A DNA stretch of 64,000 bases, from NCBI RefSeq assembly GCF_000237925.1, contig NC_031496.1:18186245-18250244 (forward strand). Direction: 5' to 3'. Made by a program: the position numbers and the translations under genes. Shown in pieces: positions 24,017-36,200 of this stretch. The notes under the pieces are model-generated. The model worked only from the letters and a program-made list of their open reading frames with translations. It was not told the DNA's origin and ran no database searches. Numbering within the stretch: position 1 is the stretch's first letter; each line of letters starts with the position of its first letter. Source of the stretch: Schistosoma mansoni (Eukaryota; Platyhelminthes; Trematoda; Strigeidida; Schistosomatidae).

Positions 24017-24042
24017 ATTGTGGTAATTTTTTATCTCTTGTT

Positions 24043-24048
24043 AATAAA
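24043..24048 (+). terminator. Poly(A) signal AATAAA of ACAD9
   Basis: AATAAA only 27 bp after the TAA stop, which implies a very short 3' UTR. Confidence 0.75.
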
Positions 24049-24049
24049 A

Positions 24050-25080
24050 CTATAATTAAACTCTCTATAAAAGATTTTTATACGTGAATTATTACTGAAG
24101 GGTCTGTACATATTCTACTATTACTAACCTGCCATATGTTTGTGACGAGTTGTTATAAACCTAATTATTTCTCTGATTGCGTGTCTTGGTGTTGCGGAAT
24201 GGTTGGAGTTGACTGTACAAGATATTTTACACTGGGCTTTCTGATAGCTGGTAGAAAATGAGACTAGTTTCTTTCGACAAGTACGAATAAAGCTTCTTTA
24301 AGATAACTTAACTCAAGGAAAATGCTAATCATTCAAAGGCTAAAGGTGTAATGGACTATAATATCTCATATCCACTAAAGATAAGTAATTAACATCAAAA
24401 TACTCATATTTTGAAAGGTTCTTCTAGTTTGACTAAAAAAGAGATTCCTATTAGTGTCGGCGGCTAGCCTTTTACCTTCATTTTGTAACAATATTATAGC
24501 AGTCAATATGTTTTCTCTTGATTTGATCTAGCGCAACTGATAACAAAAGTAATTGAAGGCTTGTTGTTGTTATATTTAACAGCAGTCCACGCGATAGTAT
24601 ATAAAAAAGCTAGGTATTTAAAATTAGACACCGTCAAGCAATCGACAGAGCTTTCGTATACATGGGGATATGTGGACTTGAAGATTTTTCCCTTCGTACA
24701 TTGAGGTTCGATGATGTTTCATGTGCAGTGCCAAGTTGTATGTATATTCCACTATCTCACAACATTTATTTAGTAGCCAACTAAAGTCGATGTCTCATGA
24801 TATACGCTAATTTTTGACACTCGACTGCTAAGTTAAATACTGTGGCTAGCAGACAATATCATGCTGTCTGGTTTTCACTGTCAACCATTTTCAATCATTT
24901 ATTTAATTACATACTTCATATTTGATGAATGAAAATAATGTGAGTTGGGATCAGTGTCTTCTCTCTGATGAAGACTAGGTTCTCTGTTACCCAAAAATAT
25001 AATCAGGAACACTGATCAGTAGAAATAAACCATTCTTCAAGCTATTCAGTACGCCACCAATAATCTATCAAAAACATTTA
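24050..25080. other. Intergenic, nothing recognised
   Basis: Sequence downstream of ACAD9. No gene was recognised; short SINE-flank-like words (GGAATGGTTGGAGTTGAC near 24.2 kb) are too short to call. Confidence 0.5.
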
Positions 25081-25199
25081 AACTTCGTCATGTTACTAAG
25101 TTTTCGTAAATTAATCTCGTTTAATATATGTAATACTAATAATGTTTTGTACAATAGGGCGCTCAAACTACACAAAAAAACAATAGAAAGATATTATTA

Positions 25200-25480
25200 A
25201 AAAGAGTGGGTAAAACAACAAATATCCTGGAATTTACGATTTCTTGAGAGAAGCCATAAGCAACTAGTTCGTTCTTATAGTACAGCTATGACAACTAGAA
25301 GTATTCAACTTAATGTGTTAACTAAGAATTCCGGAAGTGGTGCAATTTGATGTATGTAAGACTAGATGAGCACAAATGGACGTATTATGTTAGCGAATTC
25401 TTAACCATCGAGCAGTCAAGTGCAAAGGAGTCATTAGTTCACACAAATACTACTGCTAGATAATACTTTAGGTTAGGTGC
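25200..25480 (-). mobile_element. Ty3/gypsy LTR fragment (fossil)
   Basis: Words such as GTATTCAACTTAATGTGTTA and GTGGTGCAATTTG recur at about 42.2 kb and 44.7 kb beside gypsy gag sequence. This is best read as an isolated, old LTR fragment with unclear ends. Orientation is inferred from those copies. Confidence 0.45.
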
Positions 25481-25499
25481 GAAGATAGCTCCCTCCATA

Positions 25500-28430
25500 A
25501 TCTCATTATTATTATTATTATTATTCACAAACACCTTATGGGTACATAAGTGCTGTGAAGAAACCATTTCGGGTTTCTTCAAAAAATGCAATAATACACA
25601 ATTTTCAATAATGTTAACATTACATATGCCATGTTTGAGAAAGGAAGGAAAAGGAAAATAAAATATTAATAATAGAATAGTAATAATAATAATAATAAAT
25701 CAGGTTCTGTGTAATTAGCAAGAATTTTGAATTGATTTTGAAGAAGGAAAGGAAGAAACTAAGGAAATAGAAATAAAGGAGACGCGGAATACGTAAATAT
25801 CTTAACGCAGAACAAGAATAAACAACTATGTATGTATAGCAAAACGAGTAATAAAAATAAAATAAAACAATAAATTGATAAGTAAATAACTTATTATTGC
25901 AGTAAGATATGACGTTAGAATAAGTGTTTGTTCGTGCAGACATAGTTTTGGGTGATGCTATGAAAGTCTCAATTAAGTGCAAAAGATAATCAATATGTAT
26001 GAGGTGTATATAAATAGTGAAGATAAAACGAGTCTGATAAGTTGAATTCAACGTAACTCAAGTTATTGTCTCAATCCAAAGCTTCGTAATCTGGACTGTT
26101 TATTTGCATACGAACACACGTTGGAATACCAGACGTTCTTGATATTCTGGTGGTTTTTCATGGAGTTTCTGCTTTCCTTGTTGATGCTTCCTTCATAACA
26201 TAGGATACGTAGTTCAATCGAAGTTATCAACATAAAAAATAGTACACCTAAACCCCACCCTTGTCTTTTAGTGGCCCTGTATCTGGCTCCAGGTATATCG
26301 AATGATTAGTTGTTATCGAAATATACATAACATCAATCCTCGTATATTATTGTCGGCTCAACTCGTGTTAGTGAATAGTAGAATTGAATAAGTCAAATAC
26401 GAGGATGAAGTTTGAGTGCGTATATTTCATACAATCGTTGGTCTGAACAGATGGTCGATCAGAGTAACGAAGACGAGAGAGTGAAAGTAATGACACGCGA
26501 TGGAGAAAACATACAAGCCGACCCAACTTAACCAAGCGTGAATCAATATTTATAGTTACACATGTGGTGAATAGGTTAAGAAGTGCACACACACGCCCAT
26601 ATAAAGATAGTCAAGGTTGATAAGCGAATGATTTACACGGTCAAAATGTGAGTCAAGTAGAATGAGTAGATTGATTTGTCCGCAAGCTATGCGGGCGTGC
26701 ATAGCAATACAGTCAATAAAGTATAGAAAGCAAGAGCATAACTGCTTTAGAACTGCCCAAAAATTATCGTATGAAACTGCCATTAAGCAGTTGTTTCTTG
26801 GGTATTGTTGTCGCTCCCGCAAGCTTACTACTAAGTCAGTTTCTTTTTCTAGTGCCTAAATAGAAATTATATCACAATTTGTTCAGTCGGGAAATATATT
26901 TCTCCTGCATATCCTTAACTGCACTCCAGATCACTTTGTTCATAGTCATCCTTGTTCTATATTTGTAAAATGGAAAATTAAGTGCACAAAAAGGTAAGGA
27001 TACTCACCACTGCATTCTTACTGTCTGTACCTATATTCCTGCTAGTTGCACTGCTTATAAATCAGCCGGGTCTTACGAAAAGTCTTCCGACTTAGGGAAG
27101 GTAATTGCTCAGATGTACTAATGGATTTAAGTGATTTTAATGCTTTCATATGAGTGTACGTTTTCCATCTAGATCAGCTACGTGCTTGACTCGATCAACT
27201 TATAGAAGCAGAGAAGAAACTAATCGTCTAGTGATCTAGTTGAGAGAAGTCTGTCCATCATCGTTCTCTGCTCAGCAGGCGAACCTTCTATTGTTATATT
27301 TTTCAGTTATCAGTAACTTATATTCACAAAATAGGGGACTATAGGAATACTTAAATACTAAATCTAACTGTTTACTTAATCAGACAGGTCCAGATAACCT
27401 TTTGGGTTTGGACTTATAATCATATCCAATATTTGGAAACGAGGTTATGTAGTCCAGGATATGTCAAAAAGACAAGGATGGATTCACCCTCACCAAGTGA
27501 TCATATAAAATGTCTTCCTTATGAACTTTGTTGAGAATCTGGTGGCTAACAACTTTCCAATATGACAGGGTTAGTAAACACTCATCATTGACAGCGGTCT
27601 TGATATGCTTATTGACCACTAAGTAAATGCAGTCGGGCAAGTACCATAACATTTCCATGAGGTAGCCGCACATGATATATGTCTATTTCACAACTATTTC
27701 TATGTTTTGGATAAGCTTGACCTTCAATTATTATATTTGGAGTAACATCCGTAAAATATCTAGTTATCTGTGTTGTTCGACTCCGTATTATCCTAAGAGT
27801 CGTTAGGAAGGTCATCCCAATGCTGACTGAACTCATAACACATCGCTTCCAGACTGCATTAAACAAAGTTACTAAAACTAATAAAGTGACTCTTCGTTCG
27901 GATATTTTTGCTATATATCTCTATTTTCGCAAACGTTTCAAACCATTTTTCACTGTTCTGTGCAACGGGAATGCAGAACCTGTCGGAGATTGGATGGTCT
28001 GGATTGTGGATCATTCATCGATCAAGAGAGGAATAACAGTGAATAATACTCTCGTTTCATATCTGATAAGACTGCGGGGTTCCGAAATTAATGAATTCCT
28101 TGATTTCCGCAACTTGGGAGTATTAAAATGTTTGTCCACCAAACGCCGACAAAGAGGGGGATTTGTGAGGCTACTATAAGAGCACACGAGACATTAAGTT
28201 GAACATTTATTTTTAACTGGTTGGAAGTGTCATGGGAAATGACGTACTGTTGGAAACTGTTTCGACAACATTAGTGTCCTGAATAGCAATGTAGAAGCTA
28301 AAGGCTACTATGTCCAGTTTGTTTTTCAGAATTTAGCAATGATTAAATTTGAAATATTTAAATGCCATAAGTAAAATATGATCTAACATATATTGGAAAT
28401 TCAAGAATACGAAGCAGTACTAAACGCGAT
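25500..28430. other. Intergenic, low-complexity runs and unassigned sequence
   Basis: ATT/TAA microsatellites occur at about 25504-25525 and 25678-25700. The rest includes open frames (for example 27820-28179 on plus) with no recognisable domain, overlapping open frames on the other strand. Nothing here can be supported as a gene. Confidence 0.5.
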
Positions 28431-28439
28431 GTCAAAGGC

Positions 28440-28870
28440 GTTCAGAGTTCGACAACTCCTTTACACGTAACACGTCTACAGTCAAAGCACATCGACCCAT
28501 TCAAATCCGATGTCACAAATAAAGGGGTTGGAAGATATATGGTTGTACAGCTATCGATTTGTTGTGAAGCGTTCGATCTAAGTTGTCTAGTAGCTGCGAG
28601 GTATGCGTAGTGTGGCGTACACACTGGCGACCTGATATGAATGAGTGGCCGAGTGGCTTCAGTTATAGTGTGTCCAATAAGATTATTGCAGTCGGCAAAA
28701 ATATCGAAGACCCACAGAATTATTTATTTCGGCGATTTATTTACCGCTACAAACGTTTACGCGAAAGACCGTGAAACGGGTTTGTACCAAATTAGCGAAC
28801 GGCTTTATAGAAAACATCCAATAACAAAATCTTTAACATCAACTTTCCGTTCTTTGACATGTGGTTGAAA
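28440..28870 (+). repeat. Dispersed repeat C, copy 1
   Basis: Diverged similarity to 41490-41835, by shared words in the same order (GACAACTC...TAACAC near the start, GGCTGGAAGATTTAT-like, then GGCGATTTATTTACCGC versus GGGGAATTATTTACAGCC). Family unknown. It probably forms one element with repeat D, which follows. Confidence 0.5.
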
Positions 28871-28924
28871 AGGGCGTGTCATTCAATAGCGGTGGACAAT
28901 GAGGCTTTAAAATATACAGTCAAC

Positions 28925-29340
28925 TTCAGGAAACGAGTTGTAGTGTAGATCACTAATGTAGATGACCAGTTTTGAATGATTTAGGGCCTGCTCGAGTTAC
29001 GCGGAATAGCGTGACGAGCCAGCTGAATTTGCAGTCCGACCTCGGGATCAGCACCTGATATGTATTACCTTTACATCGTATCAAGGTACTATGACTGCCG
29101 TGTAGACTGTAAACATGAAGGGCGTCATTACAGAGACATATTAGTGAGAGTGGGGACAACGGAAATAGTGTGACTACCACCACATGGGCCAGTCTATAGC
29201 GCCCAACTAATCGATGAGCGTCGGTTGCCCTCGACTTTGACGGTGATCGATGAACTGTTCGACACTCAGCGACTCTGCTGCTAGATGATTTGTCTAGGGT
29301 TCAGTAACATTCCAATGAGCCTACTGTAGTATTACCTGCT
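28925..29340 (+). repeat. Dispersed repeat D, copy 1
   Basis: Diverged similarity to 49570-50270, including GTAGATCACTAATGT at the start and ACTGTTCGACACTCAG near the end. The second copy is interrupted by a Merlin-type insertion. Identity unknown. Confidence 0.55.
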
Positions 29341-29722
29341 AAGTAATGTAAATAATATCGGTTTACACGCTCACAACGTTTTCCCTGTTCAGATATTTTA
29401 ACACCAGTATCAAAAAATACAAGTAAAGCATTACCAATGAATGTTTAAACTTTTTCATTTGTGAACATATATATAAGTCATAACGGTAGCTGTTCAAATT
29501 ACAAAAGGAATGAAAGAAATCTTTTCATTGTGAGCTCATGTTTGTACTCCTGTTCATTCTACAATTGTAAAAAGTTTCATCTCAGAACAAAATTAATTAA
29601 TCTTCAGAACTTGTTTTGCTGTTCAAACAAGCTTTCTACTGTTCAAGGGTTATTTGTTTAAATAGTCTTAGTAGATGCAATGTCATAGTAACTTGTCGCC
29701 TGCCTACTTTTAGATAGTCATT

Positions 29723-32700
29723 ATGGACTCCTCAGACCTACATCTTGCAATTGATTATGTTGGATCATGTGGTATTGTTTTGACACCTGAACAAAAAGCG
29801 ACGCTCAATACAACACTGACTATTTTGAAGCACGAAAACAAGTTCTCGTATGTGTCGTTTTGGGGTATAATTCGAGGAATCAATGGAGACTATTTCATTG
29901 CTCAAGGAATCGGGAAAGATGTATTGAAAGAAAAAACAAATCTGTACAGGTATATAACCAGTAATTTGGGTCAACGCTTTATTTTAGTAAAGATTGCTCT
30001 ACATGGGGGTTGTTACCAGTACCAGGAAAACAAGATATAGAAAAAAGCAAACTTTTCAAAATGAGACTAACAGGTGATCCTTCACACGAAGCTGAATACA
30101 TTGAGGTGAAACAAGTGCCAGGAGAAGGTGATGAGCTTGCCGAAACTGAGGAACTTGTAATCTCTGTTCCATTAACGATTGGTATATGAATTAGATAACC
30201 ATGAAAGAAGAAGATAGACTTGCTGCTATTATTTACCGCATTGAAGAAGAAGTTGTTATTGTCCCACGTGGTGCATTTATACGAATGTACAACGGACAAG
30301 TTGTGAGTAATAAATCTTTTGAAGGTACACTGATGCAATTACTCATACAAACATAGGCTTGGCGTGTGTCGAGGCTTCAAAACTATTATCATACTTCCAT
30401 TGCCGGCCTCCTGTAAATATGCCTAATAAACCATTAGCCGAAAGAGCAAAGCTTGACAAAGCTATCGACTTTTTGGATACTATTGAGGATGATTATCCTG
30501 AAGGTGAGAATCTTTTGTATTGAGATTAGATATTTGTCTACATTCGATTTCGGATGTGAGTAAGGTAATCTACCTGAGATTTTAACATTTAATTCGTAAC
30601 CTAATGGAATAATAACACTTATTTCATACTCATTAGCTGGTGATCATGAGGTTTTTGCTATTATTTTCCATAGATTGATAACAAACAATATTCTCCTCTT
30701 CGAATCCATTTGGATGAAAACCATTAATCCATTAAATATACACAGTATAATTAATACGTAGAAAAGCCTGTTGGCTGCATATATGTTTCGCACTATAAAC
30801 TAGTATCCGTGGTCATGTAAAGCCAGGATTTATATGTTCAAATCGTGGTATACAATTCAACCAAGTACAGTGAGACAAAGACTTGTGCGCAAATCTCTTG
30901 ATTCTGAAGTTTAGTTTTTGATTGTTTCCTATCACTCACAGGATGTTTAGTTTTTAAAACGTCCATTTCTCAACGGTCTATAGGATCTGTTCAATTATTA
31001 GTGGATAGTGGTGAGAAAAGAGAAGATGGTATGTTGATTTCTCATCTAGAGACTGGTCTGTTGACAGAAATCGGGGGACATCTTGTCAGAAGGCAGGATG
31101 CAGTCTCCTAAGTGCCCCAAGCAACTAAATAAGAGTTTCTTGGATGCATTTTTATCCTTATTACCCAAGATTTCGCCTCGCAACTGATCTATGCTAACGC
31201 TTATTCTGATCACAGTCAGTCATACGCAACATAGAACCTGACACATATGCACATCGATTCAAATTGTCACGCCCTATTAACAGTGAGACGAAATTGTTAG
31301 AGTTATTCCCAGAGTTGCAACACTGTCAATAATAATAGAGAAGACTGAGGGTTGAAAATATAACTTGGGAAAATATGAACTAGTAAAATAAAAGAACTTA
31401 TAGTGATTTAGTCTTGGGATCTCAGAGGAGACAAAGAGTGAACCTGCGCCGTTGTGGATGATTTTGAGCCATGTCACTTAGTCTCTAATTGTTGATTACC
31501 ATAATCAAGCGGGTCCTAGGGAGGTAATCTGCACATACATATATTCGGATCAAAGTAGTTTGATGCCTTTAAAACACCACTTATCCTAAATGTCTTGTCA
31601 ACCCTTGTATGCGACAAGTGAAATCTCAACAAGAATGCATTAAGGTCTTCAGACTTTGACAGTATGTCTACCAACTCAAGGTCGAATTTAATGAGAGCCT
31701 TTCTAATTTATTTTAACCAATGGATTTACAATATGCACTTTAAGGAAAAGACGAGTAGGGTATTTGTAAGTAGTGCCAGACAGCTTTGAAGTGTTACTTG
31801 GGTATGGTGGAACCAGTGACTAATCAGACAAAATACTAAGTAGAGATGAAGGATGAGTTAACAGTGATGTGAATCTTCACTAACTGACCTGAATAGAACA
31901 TGTACTGAGTATCCACCTACTATATCCTTCCATGACCAAGGCTAATCGGTTGAAGTTGGAATAAAGCTAGAGACAATTACATGAAAATCGTACATCCGTA
32001 CATTAGGTCAATAACTGCTGATATAAGCTTTCTGGTCGAGATCACTGATATAAATGTGTTCAACAGCTGGACAACTTACATAACATGCTTCGAGGTTGGA
32101 TACTGTGGCACTGACGTATTGTATTCCACCTTTTCTTAGACTATGATATCACTTCATGTTTTCAGTCCATCAAAACAAACTAGCTTTAGTTCCTTTATTT
32201 CTACATTAGCTAGTCCCCTCAACTGTTTCTAGATGTCCTGCTGTGATAACTCTGGCCGATATATATTGTGTAGTATAGTGAACATGTCGAAAGCTATGCC
32301 CTGGAGAATATTGTGTTGTGAAGATATATAAGGTGATGAAACAGCAGATGAAACGGATAAAGATCTGCGTATCTTATGAGATAAAGGTATGAATAACATA
32401 AGTTAAAAGAAAAACAAGACTTCGTTAGGTGGTAATTTATATGATAACGCAACTTCAGACCTATCCAACCGAAAACTAGAATGAAAATCGTGATAATGTA
32501 ACCTTTAGGTAGGTATAATGTTACTTAGAAACTAACCATAAGCAAGGGTACGCTATATATGTACAATACAGCATTAGTAAAAGACTGGAATGAGTCAATT
32601 ATATGTACAGACACGATAAAAATCCTAGAACTTTTATGATGAATATGAGGATTATTTTTATTAGGGCGGTTATTATCAGGTTAACTTTTATAACAGCTGA

Positions 32701-33069
32701 AAATTTACAAATTACAAGGGATCATCTGCACCTAAGAGTTACTGACCAGTTGTGAGTCTATAACAGACGTATTTATGTATATACATCCCAACATATATGC
32801 AAATTTTACTTGTTGGGGTCGCGTACTATACGACTAAGTATTACAATGATTGCTGCTTTTGCACAGACTAAAATTGTTTTATAAACTACGGCTTTATACC
32901 TTGAAAAGGTTGTTGGGTGATTCAATTCGAACGTGGAGGCAACGTTGTTCTGGTCAAAAGTCTTTTATGGATTGGATATGTTTTATATCACTTACCAGGT
33001 ACAAACAAGTATGGATCAGTTTATGTTGGAACTGGTGAATATAATATTGATCTCCCATTTATGATATAA
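29723..33069 (+). CDS. RSPH9: Radial spoke head protein 9 homologue, complete, 5 exons
   Basis: A component of the radial spoke head of motile 9+2 axonemes. Exons: 29723-29949, 29988-30181, 30208-30324, 30357-30503 and 32909-33069, giving 281 residues (human 276). The protein starts MDSSDLHLAIDYVGSCGIVL. It matches the orthologue throughout: FWGIIRGINGDYFIAQG (exon 1), TWGLLPVPG and MRLTGDPSHE (exon 2), VIVPRGAF and NKSFEG (exons 3-4), LLSYFHCRPPV and AIDFLDTIEDD (exon 4), and WVIQFERGGNVVLVKSLLW, then YGSVYVGTGEYNIDLPFMI (exon 5). The first three introns are only 38, 26 and 32 bp; the last is 2.4 kb and carries a LINE 3' fragment. The ATG is the first in frame and matches the orthologue start. 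In schistosomes it would serve sperm, miracidial cilia and flame cells. Confidence 0.95.
31260..31540 (-). mobile_element. LINE 3' UTR fragment in RSPH9 intron 4
   Basis: Matches the 3' region of the LINE at 34.0-35.1 kb in the same orientation: minus-strand GTGACATGGCTCAAAATC and an intergenic-type tail with TTTACTAGTTCATATTTTCC. It is 5' truncated, with no coding part left. Confidence 0.6.
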
Positions 33070-33185
33070 TGCAAAAAGTAAGTGAACTATACAAAGAAAT
33101 ATAAAATTATTTTACAGAAACATTGGAATATTTGTATACAAATACTTAAAAAAGTTGATTGGAATGAAAAACTAGCTTCTGTTTG

Positions 33186-33191
33186 TTTATT
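33186..33191 (-). terminator. Poly(A) signal of ATXN3
   Basis: AATAAA on the minus strand about 100 bp after the ATXN3 stop. It lies 117 bp beyond the RSPH9 stop on the opposite strand, so the two 3' UTRs probably approach or overlap. No canonical AATAAA was seen for RSPH9. Confidence 0.6.
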
Positions 33192-33290
33192 TGATTACTC
33201 TCAAAGTATTTGAAGAAACAAGAGGCCGGAAAGACCTAACACATCAAGATATCACAGGAATATATTAGAAATACATTTGATGACCAGTAA

Positions 33291-36200
33291 TTACTCTTTT
33301 GTTCTGGAAGTGCATGAGAATTTATCGATAAATGCTTGTCTATTTCTGCGAATTTCTTCAGCTGATATTCGATTCGTATTATTCATGTCACTTTGAGCTG
33401 TATTTTGACCGATAGAATTCGATTCATTAGCTAAGAACACAAAATTTTTAAAACAATTAGTTTGATAAATTTCAATAATGCAATGAGACGAAGATTATCA
33501 GAACTGTGATATTTTAGCGCAATACGTTTCAGATAGTTTGATCACACGTATACTTGTTAAGTTATTCATACATTTAAATATTGAAGACCAATTAGGCAAA
33601 TCGGAAGGTAAGAAAAAACAAGGATAATCAGGTAAAGTGTAAAACTCTACACCGGATAATAAGTCGATAGTATCGAATTAGGCTTCGAGCAGGAATAAAC
33701 TGTTTTTGAATACACAAAAAGAGTTCGAAGTTTGGTATGATCAAAGCTTAAATAAACTTTATTATACACCCTTTAACACTCCTGAACAACACTACAAAAG
33801 CTTATTTGATATCAACTCTATGACGCATCTCAACCGAATGTTATGGAATGAAGGAAGATGCTTGTTAGTCAGCTACAACGTAAGACCAGGCACATAAATG
33901 CATTACTCCAAGTTGCCATACCTCACTAGTACAACAAGATGAACACCGAATTCATAGAAGTAGTTACTTTAATGGTAGTAATATATAAAAGATTGCATAT
34001 AAGGATATAATACAGGAGGAAAGAATTATTTCTTAGAAAGAAAGGCATAAAGTGTGTATACACCTACTCCACTGTAATCGATTCTGAGCCATGTCATCCA
34101 GAGTCTCCAACTATTGGTTACGATAGTCACGTGGACCCCAACCAAGTAGTCTGCATCTGCCAACATGGCTCAGACCAGGAGTAAGTGATTTCAAGGACTG
34201 ATGTCACCTTTTATTTTGGTCGCCCCTAACTTCCTTCTATTTGTCTACAACACTAGTCAGCATTGCGCGCGGCGGTAATCGGTGGTTGGGTATGCGTAAT
34301 ACGTGACCCAATCATCTCATTCTATGTAGATTCACAACCTCATTAACTGATTTAACATCATTCCCTAATACTCTGCGTCTAACATCACCATTACTTACCC
34401 GGTGATCCCAGCAGATGCGAGCAATATTTCTAAGACATCTGTGGTCAGATACTAATAGCTTACGAGTGTCCTCTATCATGAATGGCCATGTTTTGTAGCC
34501 GCAAAGTAAAATAGACCGAACTGCTGAGCAGTATACTCGTCCCTTAGTTAATAGACGGATATTTCGACATCGCCATAGATGACGTAAGTTGGAAAAAGCC
34601 AAACGACCTTTCTCAATCCGAGCACAGATTTCGTCAGACACCAACCCATTAAGACTGATCAGACTTCCAAGATAAATGAAGTTGTCGACGCTTTCAACTA
34701 CTTCGCTATATATCCTTAGTTCAGGTGTTGACACAGGCTAGTCCTGAAGCAACAATTTACATTTAGAGGGGGAGAAACGCATCCCATACATCCTGACATT
34801 GTCACTCAGTGCTACTAAAAGACTATGCATTTTATCAGCGTCTCCACCAAGCAGGACTATGTCATCTGTGTATTTTAAGTCGATAAGTGGACCTCCTGAT
34901 AGGAGATGGATGCCCGAAAATTCAGATTACGAGAACGTTACTTCCAGAAGTAGGTCTATAATGAAATTGAACAAAAACGGACACCACTTGAGGTTGCAAA
35001 ATCATGTAGTTTCATTCAACCATTGGGATTTATAGCTATATAGATATGCGTCAGCTAACCTTGTTTGAAAACCACGATCGCTCCTCACTACATGTGTGCC
35101 TATCCAAACATGTGAAGTGATAGAGTCAATGGGGTGTGAGACAACCGTTTACATACTGTTAGCGGGACATAGATTGGATTAAAGCATGTTTCGTGCACGA
35201 TTACGTTGGCGCATGCTGATTGGCTAATTCTTATCTAATCAGTGCTAGTCGATACTTGGAGAACACTCTAGAATCTTCTCATGTAAAAACTATAAACATA
35301 CTAACGGTTTTCTTATTGTGCTTCTTGCTTCCATCTACCCTTGTTATTCGGAATATAATTTCTTTCCTGTTCAACCGTGTTCTGATTTGGGAACTAGTCG
35401 AGTGAATTTGTGTCCAAGAATACTAAGCAATAGGAACAGCTGAGTAGTAATAAGAGAAATTATAACACATACTATTTGACTTTTTGCTTAGCAACCAGTG
35501 GGACTTTTTACACAGCCTAACTCATCTTTCTCAAAAAGTTAAGATCTACATTTAATCAAAAACCAAAACAGTATTTAGATGATTGTCACATCCTATTGAA
35601 TCGGTAAAGAGAATGTCAACAAGTGGTGTGAGTGACGTTCGTGCATCATTAACTGACTTATACATGTGATAAGAAACCTCTCAAATTGGAGCATAAAACA
35701 AAGAATAGAGTCAAAGCATAACCAAATACTTGTTTTCATCAAATAGCCTATTTTCTTTTACTATCTGAATACAAAGAAAGTGATTCATAATTCATGAGCA
35801 AACTGGGGATGAAAAGAAGTAAAACACGTAAATAACTTATTTACTAATACAGAAATTATCGCATAAGTTAGTAAAACCTTATTGTAGTTGTTCCGAGCTA
35901 TGGACTATGAATACTAAAAGATAACACGCTGAGATCCTTAATGGGTTAAGCACAATTATTGGGAAAGTCAGTATAACTATAGATGCACGTACTATACAAA
36001 TGTGACTTGTAGTACACAATTACAGATCTGTAAAAAATATCACTGATAAAAATATAGAGATAACATATCTTACTACAATAGTGATGATGGTAATATTAAA
36101 ATAACACACCTTGAAAAATACTTACGAGTATTAAGGCTTAAAGCAATCGCTTGCTGTAGTTCCTTGTCAGACGTATCTTCGTACTCCTGCAGTCCAAAAA

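Noticed and set aside
27820-28179. 119-codon open frame
   Set aside because: No recognisable domain, overlapping open frames on the other strand and no splice or poly(A) support.
30930-31020. Exon-like acceptor CACAG with open frame after RSPH9 exon 4
   Set aside because: The product does not match RSPH9, whereas the segment at 32909-33069 matches its C-terminus exactly in phase.
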